DNA of 64,000 bases from the NCBI RefSeq assembly GCF_002015115.1, contig NZ_MUYA01000001.1, positions 1 to 64,000 of the forward strand. Direction: 5' to 3'. Position numbers and translations under genes: made by a program. This DNA is from Haemophilus paracuniculus. Its GTDB lineage: Bacteria; Pseudomonadota; Gammaproteobacteria; Enterobacterales; Pasteurellaceae. The notes beneath the pieces were generated by a model. The model saw only the letters and a list, made by a program, of their open reading frames with translations. It was not told where the DNA came from and did not search any database. This document shows, in pieces, positions 1 to 8,807 of the stretch; position 1 is the stretch's first letter, and every line of letters begins with the position of its first letter.

Positions 1-133
1 AAGTTTAATCGCTCAATAAAGCTGACACAAAAATCATTTAATGAATTTCAGTTAGCACCTATCGAGACTTCAAAATCAAAAATTTGTTTCAAAATCAATC
101 ATCAACAAGTGCCCACACAGATTGTCTGATTCG

Positions 134-146
134 TTGTTAAAGAACA
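134..146 (-). promoter_or_regulatory. boxA-like rRNA antitermination element
   Basis: Minus-strand TGTTCTTTAACAA is one base from the boxA consensus TGCTCTTTAACA, which NusB/NusE bind in rRNA leaders. It sits at the expected place between promoter and 16S. Confidence 0.75.
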
Positions 147-200
147 AAAAACAACGACGCACTGCATTAAATCAAACTCTTCACAACAGTGCGTCGTTGT
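145..200 (-). terminator. terminator-like stem-loop inside the rrn leader
   Basis: Positions 151-164 and 187-200 are perfect 14-bp inverted repeats (ACAACGACGCACTG and its complement) around a 22-nt loop. On the minus strand the stem is followed by a U-run (150-145) and then boxA. The layout is that of an intrinsic terminator or attenuator that an rRNA antitermination complex would have to cope with. Its function is inferred from shape only. Confidence 0.5.
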
Positions 201-209
201 GTGCGGTGC

Positions 210-237
210 ATTATAGGGATTTTTTACCACCGTGCAA
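210..237 (-). promoter_or_regulatory. rrn P1-like promoter
   Basis: On the minus strand, TTGCAC (237-232) and TATAAT (215-210) are separated by 16 bp, followed by a GC-rich discriminator (GCACCGC) typical of stringently controlled rRNA promoters. An A/T-rich tract upstream (about 240-265) could act as an UP element. It drives the rRNA leader to its left. Confidence 0.75.
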
Positions 238-331
238 GCACTTTTTGCAAAAAATTTGAAAAATCTCACCGCTTGCATAAAATTAAATCAAAACGCATAA
301 CAAGCGGTCAGATTCTGCCAAATTTTTGCCC

Positions 332-2845
332 TTATAGCCCTCTCATTCGCTCACTATCTTCTTGGGAAATTGTGGTGTCGAACAAGCCAATTTGGTTGCT
401 TCGCTTGTCAATGCCCGTGTATTCAAGGCTCGAATCCTCGTAGCGTTTGAATTTGTACACCGCATCATTCATCAACGCCCCATTAAACACATTAAGATTC
501 ACCAACAACTCAAAATCTCGCTGGGTTAAACCTGTTACTTTATGAAATAATCTCGGTTCAAGTTGGGTAATCACATCTTGCAATTTATGCTCTCGATAGT
601 CGCTCAAATACATAAACACCGGTATGCGTGTGGCGAATTTGATTAGCTTTTCTTGAATTTGCTTGCGTAAGGATTTGTACTCTTTTTCTTCCTCGCTGAG
701 TTCCTTCTTCTCTTTGGCGGTCATCTCATCGCCCTTTTCTTTTTTTGCTTTTTTGACCGCCTCAGATTTATTGATAATGGTTTCAATATCTTGATTAAGC
801 GAACGAAATCCCTCAATGTTCATCAAGGCTTTCATCGCCGCGTCATTTTTGCGGATTTTATCCAGCGTGGCATTATCTACATTCACCAGCAACGCACTTT
901 CCCAACGGCGGGCCAGCAAGGTTGCCGTTGTGCCACTCATTGCAATATCTAACACACCCGCCGCATCAATTTGCTTCATCGAACTGCCGTCATAGGCAAG
1001 CACGGGTAAGAAATGAATAAATTCCGCCACTTTTTGTTCAGGGTTGGTGTTCGCCGTGTCCAATCGGCAACTATATTCGGCAATTTGGCGTAACGCTCGA
1101 TCAGGGGCAAAATCGAACACATAGCACTGCTGTTTTAAGATCTCTTTATTATTTGGATCATTATCATCATAGCCTCGTAGCACCCACGGGGTTTGCACAC
1201 GGAACGCCGCTTGGAAATAAGTCTCTGGGCTAGACGCATTGCGTAGCATCAAAATACCCGTCCACGGTGGCACGGACACGCCTGTGGTTAATTTTCCGCA
1301 CGACAGGGTAATCGTTTTGGTTGCAAGCGGGTTGTTTGTCATTGATTTTTGCACAGGGGGCAGAGCCTCTAAGCCCACGCCTGCTTCCGCCCCTGCCGCC
1401 ACGATGATTTGATATTGATGAAAAAATTGATTTTGCTTTTGTTTGAGCAAATTCGCCATTGCGTAACAGCTCGCCACATTCGGCAAAAACCAAAAGGTAT
1501 GCAACAAATGTCCCAATAAATTCACATCAGAAAACGGCATCGGTGGTTTTTCCGTGCGTAACTTCAAGGTATCACTCGTCATCTCTGGCAATTTGTTTTG
1601 AATAAAATTGAGCCATTTTTGCACCTCTTCTTGATAGGTAAAACGTGCCTGCTCGCCACTGCCCTTCGCCTCAAAAAACAGGTTCAAATCAAATTCATTA
1701 AACTCGCCCTTTCTTGCCACTTCGCGGATACTGTCGGGCAACTGATAGGTCATCATCACCATTTTCGGCAAGGAAAGATAGGGATTATCGCCCTGCTCGG
1801 CACGCCACTGCTCTTTGGCTTTTTGCTCGTCTGAATAGGTCCAGTTAAAAATCTGCTCTTCGATAAATTCGCCCGAGGCAATCGCACGGAACGGCGTGCC
1901 AGACAAATACAAATAATGGTGGGTCGTGATCGGCAACAGATCCTCATCAAAGGCTTTGAGATCCTCACTCTCGGCGAAACGCTGTTCTTTTTTATCGTCC
2001 TCACCGTCAAAAAGATCCTTGGCATTTTCACGCCACGCCCCGTAGTGATATTCATCAAACACCACGCAATCCCAGTTCGTGCTATGCACCCACTCGTTTT
2101 TTGCCTTAATTCCACCCGATTTTGTTCGCCCTAAATAATCTTGGAACGAACCGAAACAGACCACGGGCGAATCAAAATCGACCTGTTCATAACTCAGCCC
2201 ATTTTTCGCCACAAATTGCCAGCCCTCAAAATCGGTGTGGTTTTGCAAATCTTCCTGCCACGCATCTTGCACCGCAGGCTTAAAGGTTAAAATCAGCACC
2301 TTTTTCCAGCCCATTTTTTTCGCTAATTGATAAGTGGCGAAGGTCTTACCAAATCGCATTTTGGCGTTCCACAAAAAACGCGGGGCTTTGTTTTCGTTAT
2401 CCTGCTTAAAGCTCTCAAAATAGGCACAGGTTTTTTCCACCGCCGCCTGCTGTTCAGGACGCATACCAAACGACAGCGTCCGTTTTTGGCGATTCGGCTT
2501 GCCCGTTTTCACCTCGATTAACGCCGCTCGCACATCATTTAAATTGCATTTAAACCACTCGCCCGCCACCTGCTCGACACCGTGTTTTTTCAGCACCTTG
2601 TGCAAATCGTGATCTTTAAACAGCGAACCGTTATCTCGCACCGCAAATTCTTCCAGCTCAATTTTCCAAGTTTGCTCTGGGGTTTTGGTCGGATATTGCT
2701 CCCTCACCCGATCTTGTGCCTTTTGGCGTGTGGTGTAGCCAATTTTCAGACAGCCCTCAAAATGACGGTCGGAATAGGCATAAATTTTCGGCGGAATAAA
2801 TTCCTCAAAATTGACTTTATGTTGTGTTGAAAGTTGTTCGTTCAT
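332..2845 (-). CDS. GIY-YIG/T5orf172-like N-terminus fused to a superfamily 2 DEAD/DEAH helicase, restriction-system type
   Basis: This 837-residue protein begins with a GIY-YIG/T5orf172-like segment (IYAYSD at 21-26, KIGYTTR at 34-40). The helicase core follows: Walker A-like MRFGKT (163-168), DEYH Walker B (264-267), LSGTPF (314-319) and a motif VI-like FQAAFRVQTPW (544-554). A charged, probably coiled-coil stretch lies near residues 695-735. Helicases of this kind accompany Eco57I-type methylases in restriction-modification loci, and the two methylase genes lie directly upstream. AAGGA is well placed before the ATG. A 229-bp gap with structured repeats separates it from the FRG gene. The likely role is ATP-driven DNA translocation and cleavage. 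The nuclease assignment rests on the short N-terminal motif and is less certain than the helicase call. Confidence 0.8.
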   Translation of the reverse strand: MNEQLSTQHKVNFEEFIPPKIYAYSDRHFEGCLKIGYTTRQKAQDRVREQYPTKTPEQTWKIELEEFAVRDNGSLFKDHDLHKVLKKHGVEQVAGEWFKCNLNDVRAALIEVKTGKPNRQKRTLSFGMRPEQQAAVEKTCAYFESFKQDNENKAPRFLWNAKMRFGKTFATYQLAKKMGWKKVLILTFKPAVQDAWQEDLQNHTDFEGWQFVAKNGLSYEQVDFDSPVVCFGSFQDYLGRTKSGGIKAKNEWVHSTNWDCVVFDEYHYGAWRENAKDLFDGEDDKKEQRFAESEDLKAFDEDLLPITTHHYLYLSGTPFRAIASGEFIEEQIFNWTYSDEQKAKEQWRAEQGDNPYLSLPKMVMMTYQLPDSIREVARKGEFNEFDLNLFFEAKGSGEQARFTYQEEVQKWLNFIQNKLPEMTSDTLKLRTEKPPMPFSDVNLLGHLLHTFWFLPNVASCYAMANLLKQKQNQFFHQYQIIVAAGAEAGVGLEALPPVQKSMTNNPLATKTITLSCGKLTTGVSVPPWTGILMLRNASSPETYFQAAFRVQTPWVLRGYDDNDPNNKEILKQQCYVFDFAPDRALRQIAEYSCRLDTANTNPEQKVAEFIHFLPVLAYDGSSMKQIDAAGVLDIAMSGTTATLLARRWESALLVNVDNATLDKIRKNDAAMKALMNIEGFRSLNQDIETIINKSEAVKKAKKEKGDEMTAKEKKELSEEEKEYKSLRKQIQEKLIKFATRIPVFMYLSDYREHKLQDVITQLEPRLFHKVTGLTQRDFELLVNLNVFNGALMNDAVYKFKRYEDSSLEYTGIDKRSNQIGLFDTTISQEDSERMRGL

Positions 2846-2911
2846 TTGTGTTCCTTTATTGTGGGATATTTAGCAAAAATTTGTGGGGATCGTACCGCTT
2901 GTTAAAGCAAA

Positions 2912-3073
2912 ACCCTCTACCGTTTACGGGAGAGGGACAGAAATTAGCTTCGTTTAGAAGCTAATTTCAGGGAGAGGGAAAAATTGACAGAAATCCTACC
3001 GCTTGCTCCCTCTCTCTGCTTGAAATGCTAACCGCATTTCAAGCTGTCTCTCTCCCACAAGTGGGCGAGAGTT
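2912..3073. repeat. paired variable-stem hairpin repeat (copy 1)
   Basis: There are two nested hairpin modules. The first is framed by GGGAGAGGGACAG and CAGGGAGAGGG around the stem AAATTAGCTTC/GAAGCTAATTT. The second is framed by CCCTCTCTCTGC and GCTGTCTCTCTCCC around TTGAAATGC/GCATTTCAA. The same frames occur at 26769-26925 with different stem sequences that remain self-complementary. An uptake-sequence core lies between the modules. It sits inside the restriction operon, between the FRG and helicase genes, and fills that gap. Confidence 0.7.
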
Positions 3074-3074
3074 T

Positions 3075-4142
3075 CTATTCGCTTTTTGGCGTGCGATATT
3101 TCTCCATAATCGGTTTGGCTTGTTTATCTAATTCAGGGAATAAGGTTTGCGAACTAATTCCTAAAATCGCTAATTCTTGTAAAATTTTCGCCTTACTGTC
3201 TTTATCAATAATTAAACGATTTCCATTTGGTTTATTGATCCATTCTGTTGGAACTGTTGCCATTGTTGCTTTATTGCCGTTAATGCCAAATAGTAAAAAT
3301 GCACCGTGTTGGCGGCTAATTCTAGGGCTATTTGGTTTAGCTTTTACACAAAGCACTTGATTAAAATCATCTGCATTTATAATAGGTAAAAAGTATGGTT
3401 TATCTTTACGAATATCGTGTAGCAGCTTACCTATTTCATCACTTTTATTAAAATGAAATTTAAAACTTTCACTTAATTTTGCATCATAAAGTTTCCTTAA
3501 TAAATCATTTGGTTTTTCATTTATGGCACTTAGCTCAGGAATATAATCCACTGGAAATTCATTACTAATATACATATCTTTATTTTTAAGAAATGTATCT
3601 ATAACAGCAACACCTGCATCAAGTTCCGCTTGCTCTCTAATGTTTTTAATAATTTCCTCTAAGTTAAGATCACCATTTCTTAGAGAAAGAGAAGATAAAA
3701 TTGTTACCGTATCACTATCATCATATTTAATACTCTTATTTGGAATATCTAATACAATGACTTCACCATCTTTGGAATTATCTACTGCCTTGCTACTTTC
3801 CGTACTTTTAAAATCACGTACAGCAAAATATAATCCTACTAAGGCATTAGCACTTACATCTAATAACCGTGTAGCATAATCATAGTGTTGCAATTTCGCC
3901 AATTTTTCAAAAAGTGTTTCGTGAGGTAGAAAATCATTGGCACAATAAGTAAATGCCTCTTTGATTATTTTGTCTTCATTTTTAATTAAATCTTCCTCTC
4001 GATAAACACTAGGGATTAACTTATAATTTTGATCAGAATGTCCACGAAAAAATCTCGTAGCTGTCAGGCTTTCAAGCGATGTTAATTTTGATAATTCTTC
4101 CATAAATTTAGCCACGTTTGTAATTCTAATTTCATTACACAT
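3075..4142 (-). CDS. FRG-domain protein in a restriction-like operon
   Basis: This 355-residue protein carries the FRG signature (F32-R33-G34, in RFFRGHSDQ) near its N-terminus, followed by an AT-rich, otherwise unfamiliar body. FRG domains are named for this motif and occur in many mobile or defence-associated proteins, but their biochemical activity is not settled. Its ATG overlaps the last 8 nt of the upstream methylase gene, which implies translational coupling and membership of the operon rather than chance proximity. Base composition is visibly more A/T-rich than in flanking housekeeping genes, suggesting separate acquisition. It could be an effector, a toxin or an anti-restriction partner; the sequence does not decide between these. 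Confidence 0.75.
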   Translation of the reverse strand: MCNEIRITNVAKFMEELSKLTSLESLTATRFFRGHSDQNYKLIPSVYREEDLIKNEDKIIKEAFTYCANDFLPHETLFEKLAKLQHYDYATRLLDVSANALVGLYFAVRDFKSTESSKAVDNSKDGEVIVLDIPNKSIKYDDSDTVTILSSLSLRNGDLNLEEIIKNIREQAELDAGVAVIDTFLKNKDMYISNEFPVDYIPELSAINEKPNDLLRKLYDAKLSESFKFHFNKSDEIGKLLHDIRKDKPYFLPIINADDFNQVLCVKAKPNSPRISRQHGAFLLFGINGNKATMATVPTEWINKPNGNRLIIDKDSKAKILQELAILGISSQTLFPELDKQAKPIMEKYRTPKSE

Positions 4143-5697
4143 TTTCCACCTCCATCGGTCTTACCATTTTTTCAATAAAATCAATTTCTTCTTGGGTTAA
4201 ACCGTATTTTTGATAAAGCTCTTTATCTGTCCACGGTTTTGAGAAATCTTGTTGTGGAACTAACTCATAAACTCGTTTAGGGGCATCTTGGGTATTTTTC
4301 TTTAATAAAACCATAAAACGGAAAAACTTGGTTGAAATATAACTCATCACATTTAAGCAAATTTCTTTGCTTTCAAAATCCCCAATAAGCAAATAAGTTT
4401 CTGTACAACAAGTTTTAGGTGCACCATAGATAGGTTTATTTAAAATTTGATGTGGAAATCCTTCCCCTGCTCCATAGGCACGACCTATATAAATTTTATG
4501 CTTATCAATCCATTGATGATTAAGTAATACGGAACTGCGTTTAATATATCCTTTTCCACCATTTTGGTATAAAACCACATTCTCTTTTTTATCAGTATAA
4601 GGATTAGGATTTCCTTTTATAAATGTCCTTAATCCAAATGGCTTTAATGAACTTACAAATTCGCTAAAACTTTTTTCTTCAAATTTCAATACTTTCCTTA
4701 AAATAGAGATACCTTCGTTATAACGAATAAAAACATCCACTCTTTTTTCTTTTAGAGGTCTTGTCATTTGAGAGATTTTTTCGCCATTCTCATAAGTTGT
4801 AATTAAACAATCGCCTTGATAATTTTTCTCCCAAATAAAATAATTCACACCACCTTTAATTTCTACCCCAGGGAAACAATCTGCCGCATTTGGGAAATCG
4901 TGAATTTCTTTGATTCTTTTATCGTTTAACATTTCATCACGAAAATCATCTAATCCTTTGCCACCTGCAAACCAACGGCTTGGGGTAATCATTACAAGAT
5001 AATCAGGATTTAATTTTTTGGCTTGTTGGATAAAATGATGATATATCGGTGAAGCACTTGCACTTTTTCGCTGATTTTTATTTTCTTTATCGTCTTTATC
5101 CTCTTGATCTTTCAACTGATACGGCGGATTGCCGATAATGACATCAAATTTCATTTTTTCTAATCCTAATGCGTTTCTTGCTTGGCTATGGATAAATCCA
5201 TAGGCGTGGTTTTCGAGGGTAATGCGGTCGTACACAAGTTCACTTGCTCCACATTCGATACATTTTCCGCCCTCCCAAATATGCTCGCTTTTTGGCTTGA
5301 AAATGTTGCCCTCATCGTGATCAAAGACGGTACACACCGAATTTTCGCCATTGGCTTTTTTCGAGCAATAAAGGCTACGGCGTGAAAGTAAAGCGGTGAG
5401 TTCAGTGATCGCAATGCCGTAAAGTTGTTGACTGAAAATGTGGTTGAGCCGTGTTTGTAAATCGGGGATTTGCGTTTCTAAGCCTTTAACTAACCGCTTG
5501 GCGATTTCGCGTAAAAACACGCCCGATTTGCACACGGGGTCTAAGAATTTGGCGTTGGGGTCGCTCCACAGATGTTCGGGCAGGCGGTCGAGCATTTGAT
5601 TGACAATGGTTGGCGGCGTGAATACTTCATCATTCGATAAATTCGCCAAACAGCTTAAAACGTCAGGGTTGTAATTGAGGGAAGTTAAATCAGTCAT
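4135..5697 (-). CDS. Eco57I-type DNA adenine methylase subunit (NPPY-bearing)
   Basis: This 520-residue protein has the catalytic N6-adenine methylase motif IV (NPPY, 190-193) but a degenerate SAM-binding motif I (FLDPVCKSGVFL, 51-62, lacking the usual GxG). Four cysteines (111, 122, 146, 149) suggest a zinc-binding insert between the motifs. The C-terminal half would hold target recognition. Its ATG overlaps the end of the upstream small methylase gene by 8 nt, and its own end overlaps the FRG gene by 8 nt. The complementary motif layout suggests that it works as a complex with the upstream SAM-binding protein. This is the modification part of a restriction-modification-like locus. Confidence 0.8.
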   Translation of the reverse strand: MTDLTSLNYNPDVLSCLANLSNDEVFTPPTIVNQMLDRLPEHLWSDPNAKFLDPVCKSGVFLREIAKRLVKGLETQIPDLQTRLNHIFSQQLYGIAITELTALLSRRSLYCSKKANGENSVCTVFDHDEGNIFKPKSEHIWEGGKCIECGASELVYDRITLENHAYGFIHSQARNALGLEKMKFDVIIGNPPYQLKDQEDKDDKENKNQRKSASASPIYHHFIQQAKKLNPDYLVMITPSRWFAGGKGLDDFRDEMLNDKRIKEIHDFPNAADCFPGVEIKGGVNYFIWEKNYQGDCLITTYENGEKISQMTRPLKEKRVDVFIRYNEGISILRKVLKFEEKSFSEFVSSLKPFGLRTFIKGNPNPYTDKKENVVLYQNGGKGYIKRSSVLLNHQWIDKHKIYIGRAYGAGEGFPHQILNKPIYGAPKTCCTETYLLIGDFESKEICLNVMSYISTKFFRFMVLLKKNTQDAPKRVYELVPQQDFSKPWTDKELYQKYGLTQEEIDFIEKMVRPMEVENV

Positions 5698-6319
5698 TGC
5701 CTAGCTCCAAAAAGTGGGTGAGGGGGTAGTCGTCTTTGATCGGTTCGGGGATAAAGGCTTGCTCGCCTTCATCGGAAAAAAGGGGAAGATCGCTGAGGTT
5801 TTCAACCAGATCTCGATAGACGAAATCTCGCCGTTTGAATTGGTTGCGGATCATTTTCCATTCGGTAAAAACGATAGGGCGTTGATCGGCGGTTTTGAGG
5901 GAAAGGGCATCGCCGCACAGGATATTTTTGTGCAAAATAATCTCAACGGTGCGGCAACATTCCGCCTTGAAACTTTGTGGATAGTGGCTTTGATAGTGTT
6001 CGGCGAACTGTTTGGAAAGGCGTTTACGACATTCCGCCACGTTGTCGGGCAAAAGTTCAATACCGTAAAGACTGCTCACGGCAATCACGGCGTTACGTTC
6101 ATAATCGAGCTGGATTTTTTTGTGCTTTTTCGCCACCGCATCAAGTTTGCGAGCCAAAATCGCCGACAAAAAATTACCCGTGCCACAAGCGGGTTCTAAA
6201 AAGGTTTTTTCGGGGTTTGTGGTTTGATCCGCCACCAAATCGAGCATTGCATTTACTTCTCGCTCGTTGGTGTAAACTTCGCCAAAATCGGCGACACGTT
6301 GTTTAGACTTCACTTGCAT
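5690..6319 (-). CDS. small DNA methylase subunit (SAM-binding half)
   Basis: The 209-residue protein has a canonical N6-adenine methylase motif I (FLEPACGTGNFL, residues 40-51) and an upstream FGEVYTNEREV segment typical of type I/IIG modification subunits. It ends before any NPPY catalytic motif. The ATG at 6319 is preferred because GCGAGGG lies about 8 nt ahead of it; a TTG six bases upstream has no spaced ribosome site. It is the first gene of the operon and overlaps the next methylase gene by 8 nt. A (GCGT)n tract sits in its 5' leader. A TAG in the gene's own frame right after the tract means the coding frame does not run through the repeat. Confidence 0.78.
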   Translation of the reverse strand: MQVKSKQRVADFGEVYTNEREVNAMLDLVADQTTNPEKTFLEPACGTGNFLSAILARKLDAVAKKHKKIQLDYERNAVIAVSSLYGIELLPDNVAECRKRLSKQFAEHYQSHYPQSFKAECCRTVEIILHKNILCGDALSLKTADQRPIVFTEWKMIRNQFKRRDFVYRDLVENLSDLPLFSDEGEQAFIPEPIKDDYPLTHFLELGND

Positions 6320-6365
6320 TGGCAATGCCCTCGCAAGTGAAAAAAAGAGGGGAAAATTAGGCTAG

Positions 6366-6433
<68 letters not shown>

Positions 6434-6437
6434 TATC

Positions 6438-6464
6438 ATTATAATGTCCTTTTTAAGGTGTCAA
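6438..6464 (-). promoter_or_regulatory. promoter of the methylase/FRG/helicase operon
   Basis: Minus-strand TTGACA (6464-6459) and TATAAT (6443-6438) are both perfect, but their spacing is a short 15 bp. An alternative -35, ACTTGA, would give 17 bp. Transcription would start inside the first GCGT repeats. Confidence 0.65.
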
Positions 6465-6612
6465 GTATTCTCAAAAATAAAGGGCTACATTTTAGTTTTT
6501 GGATAGGGATTTAGCAAGAAAGCCAGATCGCTTCTGAGGATTTTTTGATGATTTTTTGCCTGACAAGCGGTAGAATTTCGGCGATTTTTTGCAAACACAA
6601 GAGGAACATTCA

Positions 6613-7440
6613 ATGAACAATTTTATCGGTTTAGGCGTGGCGGGCAACTTCGCAGGGCATTTGGAACAGGCAGGCGAAGCGGCGGATTTTGTGAAAGTAG
6701 TAACGCAGGAAGCGATTCAGCCGAAAGCGATTTTTCCGTTTTATGTGCCGAGTGAAAACCTCGCCTCACAAGATCAATTTCTTGCTCAATTTCCCCTTTC
6801 GCACGACACCATTTCTTTCCCAAATGATGCGGATAATTTACAAATTGAACCCGAAGTGGCGTTATTTTGTGAAATTGAATACCAAAATGGCAAGGTGGTA
6901 AAGCTAACCCCAACCCATTTTGCGGCTTATAACGACTGCTCGATCCGCCGTCCGAACGCGCGCAAAATCTGCGAAAAGAAAAACTGGGGGGCAAATTCTA
7001 AGGGGATTTCCGCCACCAAAATCGCCCTCGACCATTTCAACCAAGGCGGCAATTTAGACGATTATCGTATCGCTTGTTTCCACAAACGCGGCGGTGAATT
7101 GAGCGAATACGGCATCGACAGTCCAACGGTCGGTTACAGCTATTTCCACCAAAAATTGTTGGATTGGATTGTGGATCGAATGAACAACCAACCCAACCAA
7201 GATCCGATGAACAATATCGCCGATTTACTCGCCCGAGCCAACCACCCAACCCAAGCAGTCATCAGCATCGGGGCAACTCGCTACACCGAATTTGGCGAGA
7301 AAAATTTCCTGCAAATCAGCGACACCAGCATTGTGGCAGTTTACAACGGCAACCAATTCAGCCACGAACAAATCACCGAAATGGCTCGCACCGAACAATT
7401 TGCAGACGGGATTTCGGCGTTGGTGCAACAAGTGAAATAA
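6613..7440 (+). CDS. DUF5718 family protein, conserved, function unknown
   Basis: The 275-residue soluble protein starts MNNFIGLGVAGNFAGHLEQA and matches what I recall of the DUF5718 family. Members share the GLGVAGNFA opening, an acidic PEVAL-type segment and a C-terminal GATRYTEF-like part. The fold hints at a fumarylacetoacetase-type domain, but that is only an impression. The ATG at 6613 follows AGAGGAAC at good spacing; an in-frame start 24 bases upstream lacks this. It stands alone, divergent from the restriction operon and convergent with asnA across a bidirectional terminator. No catalytic function can be assigned. Confidence 0.7.
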   Translation: MNNFIGLGVAGNFAGHLEQAGEAADFVKVVTQEAIQPKAIFPFYVPSENLASQDQFLAQFPLSHDTISFPNDADNLQIEPEVALFCEIEYQNGKVVKLTPTHFAAYNDCSIRRPNARKICEKKNWGANSKGISATKIALDHFNQGGNLDDYRIACFHKRGGELSEYGIDSPTVGYSYFHQKLLDWIVDRMNNQPNQDPMNNIADLLARANHPTQAVISIGATRYTEFGEKNFLQISDTSIVAVYNGNQFSHEQITEMARTEQFADGISALVQQVK

Positions 7441-7481
7441 CGCAAACAAGCGGTCGGATTTTAAAAATTTTGATAGGCAAG

Positions 7482-7510
7482 AAAAAAGCGGACAACTGTC
7501 CGCTTTTTGT
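7482..7510. terminator. bidirectional terminator (DUF5718 gene / asnA)
   Basis: AAAAAAGCGGACA and TGTCCGCTTTTT pair perfectly around a 2-nt loop, with A-run and T-run on either side, between two convergent genes. Confidence 0.85.
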
Positions 7511-7518
7511 TTTAGAAA

Positions 7519-8511
7519 TTAAAGAATATGCTCAAACTGCTCACGGGTTTCCTTCGTCCAAACGCTCGATTGTACTTCGCCGATGTGTTTTTTGCGAAGG
7601 AGGAACATTGCCATACGGGATTGTCCGATACCGCCGCCGATTGAGAGCGGTAGGCGACCTGCAAGAAGGTCTTTGTGCCAGTCCATTTCGAGGCGGTCTT
7701 GCGTGCCAGCGATTTCCACTTGTAGGCGTAAGGCGGTTTCGTCCACGCGGATACCCATTGACGAAAGCTCGAAAGCGGTGCCGAGCTGTTCGTTCCACAC
7801 CAAAATATCGCCGTTCAAGCCTTTGTAATCGCCCTCTGACACCGTTGTCCAGTCATCGTAGTCTGGTGCTCGTCCGTCGTGCGGTTTGCCGTCGGATAAT
7901 TTGCCACCGATACCGATTAGGAATACCGCCCCGTGTTCTTTACAAATCGCATTTTCACGCTCTTTGCTGGTGAGATCAGGGTAGCGTTTCACTAGATCTT
8001 CGCTATGCACGAAAGTGATCTCTTTTGGTAACACGGACGGAATATCAAAACGGGCTTCTACCGCCAATTCGGTTAAGCGGATCGCTTTGTAGATTGAGTT
8101 TACCGTCTCTTTCAAATAGGCGAGGTTGCGGCGACCTGCTGGGATCACTTTTTCCCAGTCCCATTGATCCACAAAAATTGAGTGGGTTGGGTCGAGGGAA
8201 TCTTCATCGGGACGTAACGCTTTCATATGCACGAACAAGCCCTCGCCCTCTTGGAAGCCAAAGCGTGCAAGGGTGTGGCGTTTCCATTTCGCTAACGAAT
8301 GTACCACTTCATATAACGCATTTGGGATACATTTCACTTTCACTTGCACCGCTTTTTCAGTGCCACTTAAATTATCTTGCATACCGTTGCCGACTTCGCA
8401 CAAAATCGGGCCTTGCACTTCAATAATGCCGAGTTGTTCAATTAAGTTTTGGGTAAAGGTGTTTTTCACAAAGCTGATTTCGTTTTGTTGCAAGATGAAT
8501 GATTTTTGCAT
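7519..8511 (-). CDS. asnA: aspartate-ammonia ligase (asparagine synthetase A)
   Basis: AsnA makes asparagine from aspartate, ammonia and ATP in the cytosol. The 330-residue length equals that of E. coli AsnA. Diagnostic segments include [16 protein letters not shown] at the start, [15 protein letters not shown] around residue 42, [15 protein letters not shown] near 135 and a late [11 protein letters not shown] active-site loop, as in class II tRNA-synthetase-like folds. It is divergent from asnC, its usual AsnC-controlled arrangement. The 296-bp intergenic space holds a MITE-like element that may separate asnA from its operator. Confidence 0.97.
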   Translation of the reverse strand: MQKSFILQQNEISFVKNTFTQNLIEQLGIIEVQGPILCEVGNGMQDNLSGTEKAVQVKVKCIPNALYEVVHSLAKWKRHTLARFGFQEGEGLFVHMKALRPDEDSLDPTHSIFVDQWDWEKVIPAGRRNLAYLKETVNSIYKAIRLTELAVEARFDIPSVLPKEITFVHSEDLVKRYPDLTSKERENAICKEHGAVFLIGIGGKLSDGKPHDGRAPDYDDWTTVSEGDYKGLNGDILVWNEQLGTAFELSSMGIRVDETALRLQVEIAGTQDRLEMDWHKDLLAGRLPLSIGGGIGQSRMAMFLLRKKHIGEVQSSVWTKETREQFEHIL

Positions 8512-8531
8512 TGTTTATCCTCATTAATGTT

Positions 8532-8634
8532 TCGTGAATTAAATTTGAATTGAGACAAGGCAGCAAGCCGAAGATAGTACAAATAGTACAGCGAGGCGAA
8601 GCTAACGCAGGATCAATTCAAAGATAATTCACGA
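8532..8634. repeat. MITE-like element with 22-bp terminal inverted repeats
   Basis: Positions 8532-8553 and 8613-8634 are inverted repeats matching at 20 of 22 positions (outer sequence TCGTGAATTA). They enclose 59 bp that includes a TAGTACA direct repeat. No coding capacity. It lies in the asnA-asnC intergenic region, near the asnA start. An inverted uptake-sequence pair follows at 8655-8675. Confidence 0.6.
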
Positions 8635-8807
8635 GATAAAATTTACCGAAAAAAGACCGCTTGTCGCAAGCGGTATGAACATAATTTAACGCAATTCGCA
8701 AAAATTTCAATAGTATTATAATAAAATCTTTCTTTCATTGAATTTTATCTAATTTATTGTGCTAAAATTTGAATAATCCTCAATAATTTTAGAAAAGAGA
8801 GCAAATT

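Larger units (their letters stand above)
1..209 (-). other. 16S rRNA operon leader (transcribed to the left, 16S itself outside)
   Basis: Read on the minus strand this stretch closely follows the gammaproteobacterial rrn leader. A boxA-like element is followed by a segment resembling E. coli (AATCAGACAATC, then TGTGTGGGCACTTG), and the last bases TTGAGCGATTAAACTT match the run-in to mature 16S rRNA. The 16S gene should therefore begin a few bases to the left of position 1. No rRNA body is present here. The window edge may coincide with a repeat boundary. Confidence 0.85.
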
